Below, piece by piece: positions 1 to 8,117 of a stretch of DNA of 64,000 bases (position 1 is its first letter; each line of letters opens with the position of its first letter). Below the pieces are notes generated by a model that ran no database searches, had not been told where the DNA came from, and saw nothing but the letters and a program-made list of their open reading frames with translations. The stretch is from Fluviispira vulneris (GTDB lineage Bacteria > Bdellovibrionota_B > Oligoflexia > Silvanigrellales > Silvanigrellaceae), in the NCBI RefSeq assembly GCF_014281055.1, contig NZ_JACRSE010000001.1, positions 62,001-126,000 of the forward strand. Direction: 5' to 3'. Both the position numbers and the translations under genes were made by a program.

Positions 1-179
1 CTGCAATTTTCCTTAAAAAATAAAAAAAAGTGTTAAATATTTTAAATTCAAAAGGCAAAATTAAAGAACGCCAGTGTAAATAATTAAATACATATGTTGT
101 AAAGTAAGAAAGCCTGCCGGTGAGATAAACAATGACTATGCAGGTAAAAACAATACCAATATATGTTTGTAAGCAGAAG

Positions 180-434
180 CTACTTAAGAAATTTACATTC
201 ATAAACGATTGGTTGAGTTCCATCTGGGCTCTTAATAAGGTTTTCATCCCGAGCTAGAGTAACTGTAGGATGATTGTTTTCTTCAAATAATGTGACTCCA
301 CAGTGAGGGCATTTTATTTCAACGTGACTTTCATTTTTTGTCCCTTCTTCATATACTAAATGAAATCGACGTCGGCATACGGCATTATCAATTAAACGTT
401 TTTCGTATTTAACATTGCTAGATTGTTGGCTCAT
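180..434 (-). CDS. Small protein with CPHCG knuckle, unknown function
   Basis: An 84-residue protein of unknown role. The start at 434 is chosen because a GGAGG ribosome site lies 6 nt upstream; a longer frame reaching to 500 has no such site. A CPHCG knuckle in the middle and single cysteines before and after it suggest a partial zinc ribbon, but only one clear CxxC pair is visible, so metal binding is uncertain. There is no signal peptide or membrane segment. It is divergent from lptF. I do not recognise the family. Confidence 0.6.
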   Translation of the reverse strand: MSQQSSNVKYEKRLIDNAVCRRRFHLVYEEGTKNESHVEIKCPHCGVTLFEENNHPTVTLARDENLIKSPDGTQPIVYECKFLK

Positions 435-669
435 ATCATTCCTCCATATCGAAAAGGCTAACAGCGGCTTGTTTGTAACGCAAGATAGAAGTAGTCTCAA
501 GTTTCATTGAAATTGTTTTTCAGAGCAGAGGTTTTGCAATGTCATCGGTTTCTACGTACAGCAAATCAATTGCAGTCATGTTTTAAGCATTGCAATTATG
601 AATTTCATAACATATGGGAATAACCTTGACTCAGTGCAGATTTTGCACGCTGTTTGATTTGGAGCCAGA

Positions 670-2007
670 ATGGCCGTTTTACAAAAACTCGATCGTTTGA
701 TGGCAACTGAGATTATATCATTGACCTTCGTCATCACTGCAAGTCTCAGCTCTATTATGATAATGGGGAAATTGCCAAGATACGCTGATTTTCTTTTTTC
801 GGCACCTGAAAGTGTCACAACATTTTTAATGTTGTTACTTTATATATTTCCTAATGTACTTAAATTAACAGTTCCTATATCTTTGTTACTTGCATCTGCT
901 ATTGTTACGATAAGAATGGCAGCTGATCGAGAACTAGAAGCCTGGATGTCCAGTGGCGTAAGTATATTTAGGTTTGCTGCAATGCCTACCTTTTTGGGTA
1001 TAGCTGTTATGCTTATCTCATTGTTCAGTGCGCTTTATTTTGAGCCATACTCGACACAGCAGTTTAATAAATTTAAATGGATCCAGACGAGAGGTGTGGT
1101 TGAAGCGGTTCTTGCAAATACCATTCGAGAAAAATCATTTATCTACGATGTACCTTCTACTGAAAAAGTAAATATGTCACTTTATTTTCAGAAAGTTTCT
1201 TCAGATAAATCTGAATTTATGAACGTATTTATGGGTATTAAGCCACCTTCAGAGAATTTCTTCTCTGTCCTCGTATCAGAAACAGGTTCTTTAAAGAAAA
1301 CGCAAAATTATGGATTACCCGATTATGTTTTCTCTTTACAAGATGGCACAGCCTATGCAGAACGTGAATCAAACGAAACTTTACCAGTATTGATCAAAGA
1401 GCATCCAAAAACATTTTATTTTTCAAAAAGTATCTCAGCTAAAATTGATCTAACTCAATTTCCTAAGCCTCAAGATTTAATTGTGACTCAGTTCAAAGAT
1501 ATGGATATATCTTTAGTGAATACATTTAAAAGTAAATTTAAGACCGATTCGACTTTTTCAGGTGGTGCTGATCAGTTATACCCAGCGGCTTATATAGAAT
1601 TTTTAAAGCAACAAATAGATAATAGTCCAAATTGGAAAAATGATCGCTTGGTAATTGAAAAATTTCTTTTTATTTTAAAACAAGTCGCTGTACCTCTATC
1701 AACTTTATTTTTGCCCATCATAGGTGTTTGTTTAGGTATCCAAGATCCTCGGAGAAAACAGTATGGAGTCTATTTTGGAATTGGGCTCGTCATTTTTGCA
1801 TTATATTCCTCTATGTCATTGTGCCAGCAGCTGATATTAAACTTTACCATAAGTCCAATATGTATGCTGTTTATCCCACCTAGCGTACTTATTTTTATTA
1901 TACTTATTTTATTACGTTGGCGTTTACGTCACCCTCCTTCAACAGGTTTCATCGCTTTTGTGAGAGATGATTTATTTAAAATTAAATTTTTCACAAAAAA
2001 GGATTAA
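670..2007 (+). CDS. lptF: LPS export ABC transporter permease LptF
   Basis: YjgP/YjgQ-family permease that, with LptG and the LptB ATPase, extracts lipopolysaccharide from the inner membrane and feeds it to the LptC-A-D bridge. Three hydrophobic segments lie in the first ~125 residues, a long periplasmic beta-rich region follows, and three more membrane segments end at about residue 415. The conserved stretch around RMAADRELEAWMSSGVS is the cytoplasmic coupling region of this family. At 445 residues it is longer than typical LptF (about 365), with the extra length in the periplasmic domain. It is followed 3 nt later by lptG. lptB is not in the window. Confidence 0.9.
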   Translation: MAVLQKLDRLMATEIISLTFVITASLSSIMIMGKLPRYADFLFSAPESVTTFLMLLLYIFPNVLKLTVPISLLLASAIVTIRMAADRELEAWMSSGVSIFRFAAMPTFLGIAVMLISLFSALYFEPYSTQQFNKFKWIQTRGVVEAVLANTIREKSFIYDVPSTEKVNMSLYFQKVSSDKSEFMNVFMGIKPPSENFFSVLVSETGSLKKTQNYGLPDYVFSLQDGTAYAERESNETLPVLIKEHPKTFYFSKSISAKIDLTQFPKPQDLIVTQFKDMDISLVNTFKSKFKTDSTFSGGADQLYPAAYIEFLKQQIDNSPNWKNDRLVIEKFLFILKQVAVPLSTLFLPIIGVCLGIQDPRRKQYGVYFGIGLVIFALYSSMSLCQQLILNFTISPICMLFIPPSVLIFIILILLRWRLRHPPSTGFIAFVRDDLFKIKFFTKKD

Positions 2008-2010
2008 AAT

Positions 2011-3102
2011 ATGAGGATTTGGGTTTATTTTGTTTCGCAGTATTTAAAAACTGCGTTTGGTTTTTTATTTTTTGCATTAAGTCTTTATTTTGTTTTGACA
2101 TATATGGAAGATAGTCAGCATTATTTTAATAAATATAAACCTTCAAATAGCACAATATTCTTTTATTACTTTTGGCAAGCACCATCGATTGCAATTCAAT
2201 TTTTACCTTTTTCTGTACTTATATCAGGTATTGTAACAAATTGGATTTTAGCTAAACATGGGGAAATTGCTGCTCTCAGGGCAGCAGGATTATCTATGAT
2301 GAAAATATCAATACCTCTTGTCAGTGTTGGTATATTATTTACTGCATTTCATTTTACTCTGAGTGAATTGATCTTACCAGAAAGTACAACACATTATTTA
2401 AAATTAAGAAATGTGGATATTGAAAAAAAGAAAATTGATAATGTATTTACTGAAAGCCAGTGGTTAAAAGCTACAAATACGATTTTACATTTTCATAAAT
2501 ATGATGAAGTGAAGCAGGAGCTTCTTAAAATTGAGTATTTTAAAGGAAACTATCCAAAAAGCTTAAGTGAAATTGTTCATGCACAGACGGGATATTTTGA
2601 TGAAAATATTGGGAGATGGGTACTCCGCAATGCACTTGTTCGGCATTTAGAAAACACAAATACTTCAACAGTTACAGAAGTTAAACCTCTCTATGTGACG
2701 AATATTGATTTTGCTCCACCTAAAATATTGAATCGAGAGAGTGAATCAAGTCAATTGAGTTTTTGGCAATTGCGACGATTAATTGCAGAAGCAGAGATTG
2801 CAGGAACAAATATATCTGATAGAGTGATAGATCTTTATATGAAGATCAGCACTCCTTTCGCAAATATGCTGTTTCTTTTTTTAACATTGCCTTTTGCATT
2901 AAAAAAAGAACGGCAAGAAGAAACATATATTGGAATCGTTATCTGTCTTGTAGCCGCTCTCATATATTGGTTTGGAAATATGGCGCTGCGTAGTTTTGCT
3001 TTAAAAGGGGAACTCAATCCATTTTTAGCAGCATGGACTATGAATGTTTTAGTAGCAACTTTAAGTTATATGCTTATTAGAAAATTAGATAAAGGACAGT
3101 AA
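2011..3102 (+). CDS. lptG: LPS export ABC transporter permease LptG
   Basis: Second permease of the LptB2FG complex, 363 residues, of usual length. Membrane segments occur at about residues 12-30, 55-80 and 95-120 and again in the last ~90 residues, flanking a periplasmic domain. The HGEIAALRAAGLSMMKI stretch is the family coupling helix. AAGGA lies 7 nt before the ATG, and the gene follows lptF by 3 nt, so the two are co-transcribed. Calling F and G apart rests on order and length; both belong to the YjgP/YjgQ family. Confidence 0.9.
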   Translation: MRIWVYFVSQYLKTAFGFLFFALSLYFVLTYMEDSQHYFNKYKPSNSTIFFYYFWQAPSIAIQFLPFSVLISGIVTNWILAKHGEIAALRAAGLSMMKISIPLVSVGILFTAFHFTLSELILPESTTHYLKLRNVDIEKKKIDNVFTESQWLKATNTILHFHKYDEVKQELLKIEYFKGNYPKSLSEIVHAQTGYFDENIGRWVLRNALVRHLENTNTSTVTEVKPLYVTNIDFAPPKILNRESESSQLSFWQLRRLIAEAEIAGTNISDRVIDLYMKISTPFANMLFLFLTLPFALKKERQEETYIGIVICLVAALIYWFGNMALRSFALKGELNPFLAAWTMNVLVATLSYMLIRKLDKGQ

Positions 3103-3106
3103 TTAT

Positions 3107-4036
3107 ATGTTTGATTTAAATTTAATTCTAGATTCCGTTGCGAACGGAAAAATGAATGTTGAGAAAGCAAAAGCTCTGATTGAAAAAAATTATGTTTTAA
3201 AAAAGCCAAAAAAAGGAATATCTGAAGAATTTCATAATGCAAAAGAAGAATCGCAAGAAGGTTTAAAAAATGCTTTTGAAAAATTAAAAAAATCTGTAAA
3301 TATTGATGAATTAATAAAAATATCAAGTAATTTAGTGAGTCAAATTTCGGAGAACATGCCGCAAATAGAAAAAATTCAAGAAAATTTAGCACATAATTTA
3401 CAACCAATTGGCTTTTCTCCAAATATATCAGGTTTAGAGTCTAAACTTTCTGTATTTAGAGCTTTTCATGCGGGAACGGATTGCGTGATAAAAAATAATC
3501 TTGTTGTTGGCTCTCAATGGTTTGGTGTCAATATTTCTGAGAATTCTGAGATAAAAAATAATAAATTCACAGCGGTACAATTTTCTGAGTTGTCTATTCA
3601 GCGCTCCGATTTTTGTACTTCACAATTTAGTTTAGCTCGGTTAAGTAACGTAACAATGCAAGAAGCACGCCTTGAGAATAATAAATTTTCCAGAGCTTCA
3701 ATTTCAGATGTTTGTGTCAGAGAATCAGATTTTACTGAAAATGTACTTATTAAATCAGATTTTTCTGAAACGACAATCTCTGGGAGTCGCCTGTCTCGGA
3801 TGAGTTTTCATGCTGTCGATTTTCAAGATTGCGAAATTGAATCATGCGATATTCAGGGTGTTGATTTCGAAAACTGTAAATTCAAAGAATGTATTTTCTC
3901 AAATCTTACAATTATTATGGATGAGCCATTAAAAGTGAACGGGCGTAATATTGTTGGCAGAAATTTCTCGGACTGTAAAAATGCCGAAGAATTTTTAAAT
4001 CTTCTCGATAGCACTCACAACGATTCTCTTATTTGA
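3107..4036 (+). CDS. Pentapeptide-repeat-like protein
   Basis: Third gene of the lpt operon, 4 nt after lptG. Residues 1-30 resemble the short SHOCT-like/YvlB-type N-terminal module (pattern ILxxVxxGKMxVEKAxALIE). A Lys/Glu-rich helical linker follows to about residue 115. Residues 120-285 are a run of short repeats in which every fifth residue is hydrophobic or Phe (for example SDFxxx, VDFxxC, CKFKEC), the pattern of a right-handed pentapeptide beta-helix. There is no signal peptide, so it is likely cytoplasmic. Such proteins are usually interaction scaffolds; a link to LPS export is suggested only by the operon. Confidence 0.75.
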   Translation: MFDLNLILDSVANGKMNVEKAKALIEKNYVLKKPKKGISEEFHNAKEESQEGLKNAFEKLKKSVNIDELIKISSNLVSQISENMPQIEKIQENLAHNLQPIGFSPNISGLESKLSVFRAFHAGTDCVIKNNLVVGSQWFGVNISENSEIKNNKFTAVQFSELSIQRSDFCTSQFSLARLSNVTMQEARLENNKFSRASISDVCVRESDFTENVLIKSDFSETTISGSRLSRMSFHAVDFQDCEIESCDIQGVDFENCKFKECIFSNLTIIMDEPLKVNGRNIVGRNFSDCKNAEEFLNLLDSTHNDSLI

Positions 4037-4162
4037 TACTTGCAGAATTGTATCTTTTTTCAGATATATGTATCTGAGTTATGAACGAAGGTCATTTATG
4101 TGATTTCGTTCTCAAATGAAAAGGCTATCTTATTGCCTTTTTTCAAATTTTGGAGGTTTTTC

Positions 4163-5170
4163 ATGACTATTAAGGTTGGTATCAATGGTTTTGGGCGCAT
4201 TGGCCGTTGTGTCCTCAGAGCATTAAAAAATGAGCGCGATATAGAAGTATGTCTTATAAATGATTTGACCGATGCCAAGACTCTTGCGCATCTTTATAAA
4301 TATGATTCTATTCACGGTAAGGCACAACAAGCAGTAGAAGCAAAAGAAAATTCACTTCTCCTCGATGGTAAAGAAATTAAAATTTCGGCAATTCGCAATC
4401 CAGCTGAAATTCCTTGGGCAGCTAATGGTGTTGATATCGTACTTGAGTGCACTGGTTTATTTACAGAGGGTGAAAAAGCAAGTGCCCATTTAAAAGGTGG
4501 AGCAAAAAAAGTCATCCTCAGTGCTCCTGGTAAATCAATCGATAAAACAATTGTAATTGGTGTGAACGATGAAGAGTACGATATTGCAAAACATAATATT
4601 GTGAGCAATGGATCTTGTACAACAAACTGTCTTGCGCCTTTAACAAAAGTAATTCATGAAAAATTTGGCGTGAAAAAAGGTCTTATGACAACAATTCACT
4701 CCTATACGAACGACCAAAATATTCTTGATCTTCCACATAAAGATTTGCGCCGCGCACGTGCAGCTGCACTGAGCATGATTCCAACAACGACTGGTGCTGC
4801 AAAAGCAATTTCAGAAGTGATTCCTTCACTTGCTGGTAAATTAAATGGTTTTGCCGTGCGTGTACCAACTCCAAACGTGTCACTCGTTGATGTTACGTTT
4901 GAACTTGAAAAATCAGTTACAGCAAAAGATATCAACGCAGCTCTTAAATCAGCAGCAGAAGGCGCATTAAAAGGAATTTTAGGCTACTCTGAAGAGCCAC
5001 TTGTGAGCTGCGATTATAATGGTTGTTCTAATAGTTCTACAATTGATGCAGAATACACAACAGTCATTGGTGAGAATATGGTTAAAGTTCTTTCTTGGTA
5101 TGATAACGAAGCTGGATTTAGCAATCGTATGGTTCAACTCACACGTCTTGTTGCCACTGGCAAATTATAA
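4163..5170 (+). CDS. gapA: Glyceraldehyde-3-phosphate dehydrogenase, type I
   Basis: Oxidises and phosphorylates glyceraldehyde-3-phosphate to 1,3-bisphosphoglycerate with NAD in glycolysis. The ATG at 4163 is chosen because TGGAGG lies just upstream and the product then begins at the Rossmann motif (MTIKVGINGFGRIGR); an in-frame extension to 4100 has no support. The catalytic motif SNGSCTTNC has Cys152, with Gly where most homologues have Ala. The proton-relay His lies in TIHSYTNDQ. The Asp of NDLTD fits NAD rather than NADP. Length is 335 residues, normal for the family. Monocistronic, with a strong terminator behind it. Confidence 0.96.
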   Translation: MTIKVGINGFGRIGRCVLRALKNERDIEVCLINDLTDAKTLAHLYKYDSIHGKAQQAVEAKENSLLLDGKEIKISAIRNPAEIPWAANGVDIVLECTGLFTEGEKASAHLKGGAKKVILSAPGKSIDKTIVIGVNDEEYDIAKHNIVSNGSCTTNCLAPLTKVIHEKFGVKKGLMTTIHSYTNDQNILDLPHKDLRRARAAALSMIPTTTGAAKAISEVIPSLAGKLNGFAVRVPTPNVSLVDVTFELEKSVTAKDINAALKSAAEGALKGILGYSEEPLVSCDYNGCSNSSTIDAEYTTVIGENMVKVLSWYDNEAGFSNRMVQLTRLVATGKL

Positions 5171-5196
5171 TTTTGAAAGTTTTAATATTAAACTTT

Positions 5197-5238
5197 AAAA
5201 ATAAAACCTATGACTGAACGTTATAGGTTTTATTTTTT
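5197..5238. terminator. Bidirectional terminator between gapA and the ATP-grasp gene
   Basis: Perfect 15-bp inverted repeat (arms 5197-5211 and 5223-5237, core ATAAAACCTAT/ATAGGTTTTAT) with an 11-nt loop, A-rich on one side and T-rich on the other. It serves the two convergent genes, and the stop codon of the minus-strand gene lies inside the right arm. Confidence 0.85.
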
Positions 5239-6294
5239 CTGCTGAATTCTAGTTTTACCATACCATAAATTTCTATCATATGAGCGTTTTAAGGCCGATT
5301 CAGCTAATGTCTCAAACAATTGAATATAATTTATCCCTAACTTTTCTGCCATCATTGGGAGGACACTATAATAGTAAGATATTCCAGGTAACGTATTTGC
5401 CTCTAAAAAATATACATTTCCTTTTTCATCGCAACGCCAATCCATTCTAACAAAATCTTTCATATCAAGAAATTGAAATAGATCTTCAGTGCCTTTTTTA
5501 ATTATTTTTTCTATTTTTTTTGTGAGTTTGGGAAAAGTTACTTTTTCACCCATATATTCTTTAGATTTGTTTGTAAGACCATAAATTCCATCATCAACTT
5601 CAATTTGCGCAATTGGTAGATTCTGAATGGGAGTGCCAATTATTCCAGACGTGTATTCCTCCCCATTTAGAAATTTTTCAATTAACACTCCGTGTGGGTA
5701 CTTTTCTAATAATGCGTATGTGATTTTTTCAGTATGTGATTTAGAATTTGAAATTGAATACGATGCATTAATTCCCATTCCAGATCCTTCCCCGTCAGGT
5801 TTTATAAAATGTGTTTCGTTAAAAAAATTTCTTGGGACATTCCTTAAGTCTTTTGGATTTTTGATTATATAAAAAGGACTCGTGGGAATATTAAGATATT
5901 GGCATGTTAATTTGATTTGAGATTTGCTCATGCAAATAGATTGAGTAAATGGATCTGATCCTATAATTGGAATTCCAGATATTTCACAAAGAGATGGAAT
6001 CCAACCTTCACGTGCAAGTGATCCCCAACCTTCTACAACAGAATGAATAAGTGAACATTGAGAACTCTTCTCACTCCAATTCTTTAGAAATGAATTATCC
6101 ATGGGAAAAAGAATTACAGAAAAACCAATCTCTTCCCAAGTCTGAATGATTTTTTCGATCGTATTTTGTGTTTCCCATTCACCACTTGCATCATCTGGAA
6201 AAATCATTTGCTCTGAATTTTCAAGTTTCATTGGTAGATCATAGACAAACCCAAGTGTTAGTTTTTTATTTTTTCTTTCAAAATTTTGTCTCAT
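5230..6294 (-). CDS. ATP-grasp ligase of the D-alanine-D-alanine ligase family
   Basis: 354 residues with the Ddl layout: an N-terminal Rossmann-like lobe, then an ATP-grasp core (KPDGEGSGMGI phosphate-loop region near residue 180, IEKFLNGEEYTSGIIG, and FVRMDWRCDEKGNVYFLEANTLPG near the C-terminus supplying Mg ligands). It probably joins an amino acid or peptide to another with ATP; D-Ala-D-Ala for cell-wall precursors is the best guess. The N-terminal lobe is divergent and the gene is not in a mur cluster, so it may be a Ddl-like enzyme with another substrate. GGA lies before the ATG. Confidence 0.75.
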   Translation of the reverse strand: MRQNFERKNKKLTLGFVYDLPMKLENSEQMIFPDDASGEWETQNTIEKIIQTWEEIGFSVILFPMDNSFLKNWSEKSSQCSLIHSVVEGWGSLAREGWIPSLCEISGIPIIGSDPFTQSICMSKSQIKLTCQYLNIPTSPFYIIKNPKDLRNVPRNFFNETHFIKPDGEGSGMGINASYSISNSKSHTEKITYALLEKYPHGVLIEKFLNGEEYTSGIIGTPIQNLPIAQIEVDDGIYGLTNKSKEYMGEKVTFPKLTKKIEKIIKKGTEDLFQFLDMKDFVRMDWRCDEKGNVYFLEANTLPGISYYYSVLPMMAEKLGINYIQLFETLAESALKRSYDRNLWYGKTRIQQKK

Positions 6295-6413
6295 GTTTTT
6301 CTTCCTTCTTAGAAAATGACTTAATCATATGTTGTGTCTTTGACGATGCATCCGTGTGTTAAAAAGATATCCTTGTCTTACAAGGAAAAATAATTTCTTA
6401 ATAAAAATTTATA

Positions 6414-6444
6414 AAAAATGGTATTGCCACTACCATTTTTTTTT
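6414..6444. terminator. Terminator-like hairpin in leader of AT-hook gene
   Basis: Inverted repeat with arms 6414-6423 and 6431-6440 (core AATGGTA/TACCATT), 7-nt loop, then a T-run to 6444. It sits between two divergently oriented genes, 75 nt before the AT-hook start, so it ends neither gene body. An attenuator or a stop for read-through are possible. Confidence 0.55.
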
Positions 6445-6519
6445 GGCATGAGTTAAATTATCTTTGAACCGTGATTGTGAAAACGGTTTGTAATTCTTTT
6501 TTTGAAAGGAGAGTGTTTC

Positions 6520-6969
6520 ATGGCTGAAACAAAGCGTAAGAAAACGGGTGCGAAAAAATCAACTGCAAGAAAAACAACTAAAAAAGCAGGAAAGAAACCA
6601 GTTGCAAAGAAAAAGAAAGTAGCAGGAAAGAAACCAGCGAAGAAAACCACTGCAAAGAAAAAAACAGTTAAAAAAACAACTAAGAAAACTGGAGCGAAAA
6701 AAACAACTCGCAAGACCACTGCGAAGAAAAAAACTGGTAAACGCGGTCGTCCAGCAGGAAGCACTGCAAAGAAACGCGGTCGTCCAGCGAAGTCTTCTAC
6801 AAAGAAACGCGGTCGTCCAAAGAAGGCAGTTGTTAAAACTCCAAAGAAACGCGGTCGTCCTAGTAAACTTGATAAATTAAAACAATCAATGAGACGCGGT
6901 CGTCCAAGAAAAACTTCTGAAAAAACTCCTGTTATCAATGACACAATGACAGAACAGGGAGCATTATAA
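6520..6969 (+). CDS. Lys-rich AT-hook / histone H1-like DNA-binding protein
   Basis: A 149-residue, extremely basic protein. Residues 1-75 are Lys/Ala/Thr repeats like the tail of histone H1 or AlgP. Residues 76-135 hold five AT-hook cores (RGRP at about 79, 92, 104, 118 and 131), which bind the minor groove of AT-rich DNA. A short acidic tail follows. The start at 6520 follows AAAGGAG; the 18-nt longer frame lacks a site. It is probably a nucleoid-associated protein. The hooks are encoded by near-identical DNA units (cgcggtcgtcc), suggesting growth by repeat duplication. The hairpin at 6973-7012 terminates it. Confidence 0.85.
   Translation: MAETKRKKTGAKKSTARKTTKKAGKKPVAKKKKVAGKKPAKKTTAKKKTVKKTTKKTGAKKTTRKTTAKKKTGKRGRPAGSTAKKRGRPAKSSTKKRGRPKKAVVKTPKKRGRPSKLDKLKQSMRRGRPRKTSEKTPVINDTMTEQGAL
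6760..6915 (+). repeat. Five near-identical AT-hook DNA units
   Basis: The 14-base unit aaacgcggtcgtcc (aga variant in the last copy) occurs five times in frame, spaced 36-66 nt, inside the AT-hook gene. Each encodes K/R-R-G-R-P. The identity at silent positions is stronger than protein selection alone would need. Confidence 0.75.
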
Positions 6970-6972
6970 TTT

Positions 6973-7012
6973 AAGCGCAAAATAAATTATTTCTATTTTG
7001 TGCTTATTTTTT
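6973..7012 (+). terminator. Terminator of AT-hook gene abutting mutY
   Basis: 12-bp stem with one G-U pair (arms 6973-6984 AAGCGCAAAATA and 6994-7005 TATTTTGTGCTT), then ATTTTTTA. It begins 4 nt after the AT-hook stop codon and ends 4 nt before the mutY ATG. Confidence 0.8.
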
Positions 7013-7015
7013 ATT

Positions 7016-8086
7016 ATGAGCCAATTTTCAAAAGATCTTATAGCGTGGTACCAAACGAATAAGCGAACATTTCCTTGGCGTGAGAATATTAATGTATATC
7101 ACACTTGGATTTGTGAAGTTATGAGTCAGCAGACGACTTTAGCTGTTGTTTTGCCACGTTTTAAAGAATTTATAAATGAACTTCCCGATCTTCCATCACT
7201 CGCCAATTGTTCTGATGAAAAACTTAGAAAATTATGGGTTGGTCTAGGTTATTATGCCCGAGCACGTAATTTAAGAAATGGTGCAAAATATATATTAGAA
7301 AATTTTAAAAATAAATTTCCATCTTCTAAAGATGAATGGTTAAAGGTGCCAGGATGTGGACCCTATACAGCATCGATAATATCAAGCATTTGTTTTAATG
7401 AACCAGTAGCTTGTGTTGATGGAAATGTCATTCGTGTTGTCAGTCGAATTCTTGGAATGTCCGAAGGAGTTTGGGAAAAAATAGGTCAAGAGAAAATATC
7501 TTGTTACGTTAACGAATGTATTCCCAAAAATTCACCAGGATGTTTTAACCAAGCTATGATGGATCTTGGGGCTACGGTTTGTAAAAAACAAAATCCAAAC
7601 TGTCAAGAATGTCCTGTAAAAAAATATTGCAGTGCACTTAAAAAAAATATTATTTCTATATGCCCGCCCAATAAACCAAGAAAAGCTTTTCAAGCGGAAA
7701 ATATTTTTGCTCTCTTATTACAAAGAAATAAAAATTCAGAATTTTCTTTAATATTGAGAGATAAAGGTTTCTTGGCGAAAACCAAAGGCTTTCCTCTCTT
7801 ATGTTCAAAAGAAGGACATACTAAGGAAAAAATTATAGAGGTTTTAAAAAAATTAAAGTTAAATGGTACATGCTTAGAAAAAACATTTATGCATTCTATC
7901 ACACATCATAAAATTACGGGTCATACTTTTTTAATCGAATGTGATGAAGATAATAATAAAGTGAAAAAACTTTTAAAAACTTTTGCACTGAATGAAAAAA
8001 ATGACTGGTTTGACCTTCCGCAATTGCAACAGAATATTTCATCTTCACTTGACCAAAAGGTGTTAAAAACCCTATTCTCAAAATAG
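7016..8086 (+). CDS. mutY: A/G-specific adenine glycosylase MutY
   Basis: Removes adenine mispaired with 8-oxoguanine. The N-terminal half has the catalytic Glu (WICEVMSQQTT), the helix-hairpin-helix (VPGCGPYTA) and the catalytic Asp (CVDGNVIRVVSR). A 4Fe-4S site is formed by Cys189-x6-Cys196-x2-Cys199-x5-Cys205. The C-terminal ~110 residues are a degenerate NUDIX-like 8-oxoG reader. The ATG at 7016 is preferred; a TTG at 6998 would start inside the terminator stem. Neither start has a Shine-Dalgarno site, so translation may be leaderless or weak. 356 residues is normal length. Confidence 0.93.
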   Translation: MSQFSKDLIAWYQTNKRTFPWRENINVYHTWICEVMSQQTTLAVVLPRFKEFINELPDLPSLANCSDEKLRKLWVGLGYYARARNLRNGAKYILENFKNKFPSSKDEWLKVPGCGPYTASIISSICFNEPVACVDGNVIRVVSRILGMSEGVWEKIGQEKISCYVNECIPKNSPGCFNQAMMDLGATVCKKQNPNCQECPVKKYCSALKKNIISICPPNKPRKAFQAENIFALLLQRNKNSEFSLILRDKGFLAKTKGFPLLCSKEGHTKEKIIEVLKKLKLNGTCLEKTFMHSITHHKITGHTFLIECDEDNNKVKKLLKTFALNEKNDWFDLPQLQQNISSSLDQKVLKTLFSK

Positions 8087-8117
8087 ATCTTATAAATTCT
8101 ATTTTGGGGAGTTCTTC

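Noticed and set aside
115-146. CCTGC...GCAGG inverted repeat near the left edge
   Set aside because: Five base pairs with a loop of about 20 nt; too weak to call a structure.
6453-6980. 175-residue minus-strand open frame opposite the AT-hook gene
   Set aside because: Its odd Phe/Val/Gly-Arg-Pro composition is just the antisense of Lys-rich repeats; the plus strand has the ribosome site and AT-hooks.
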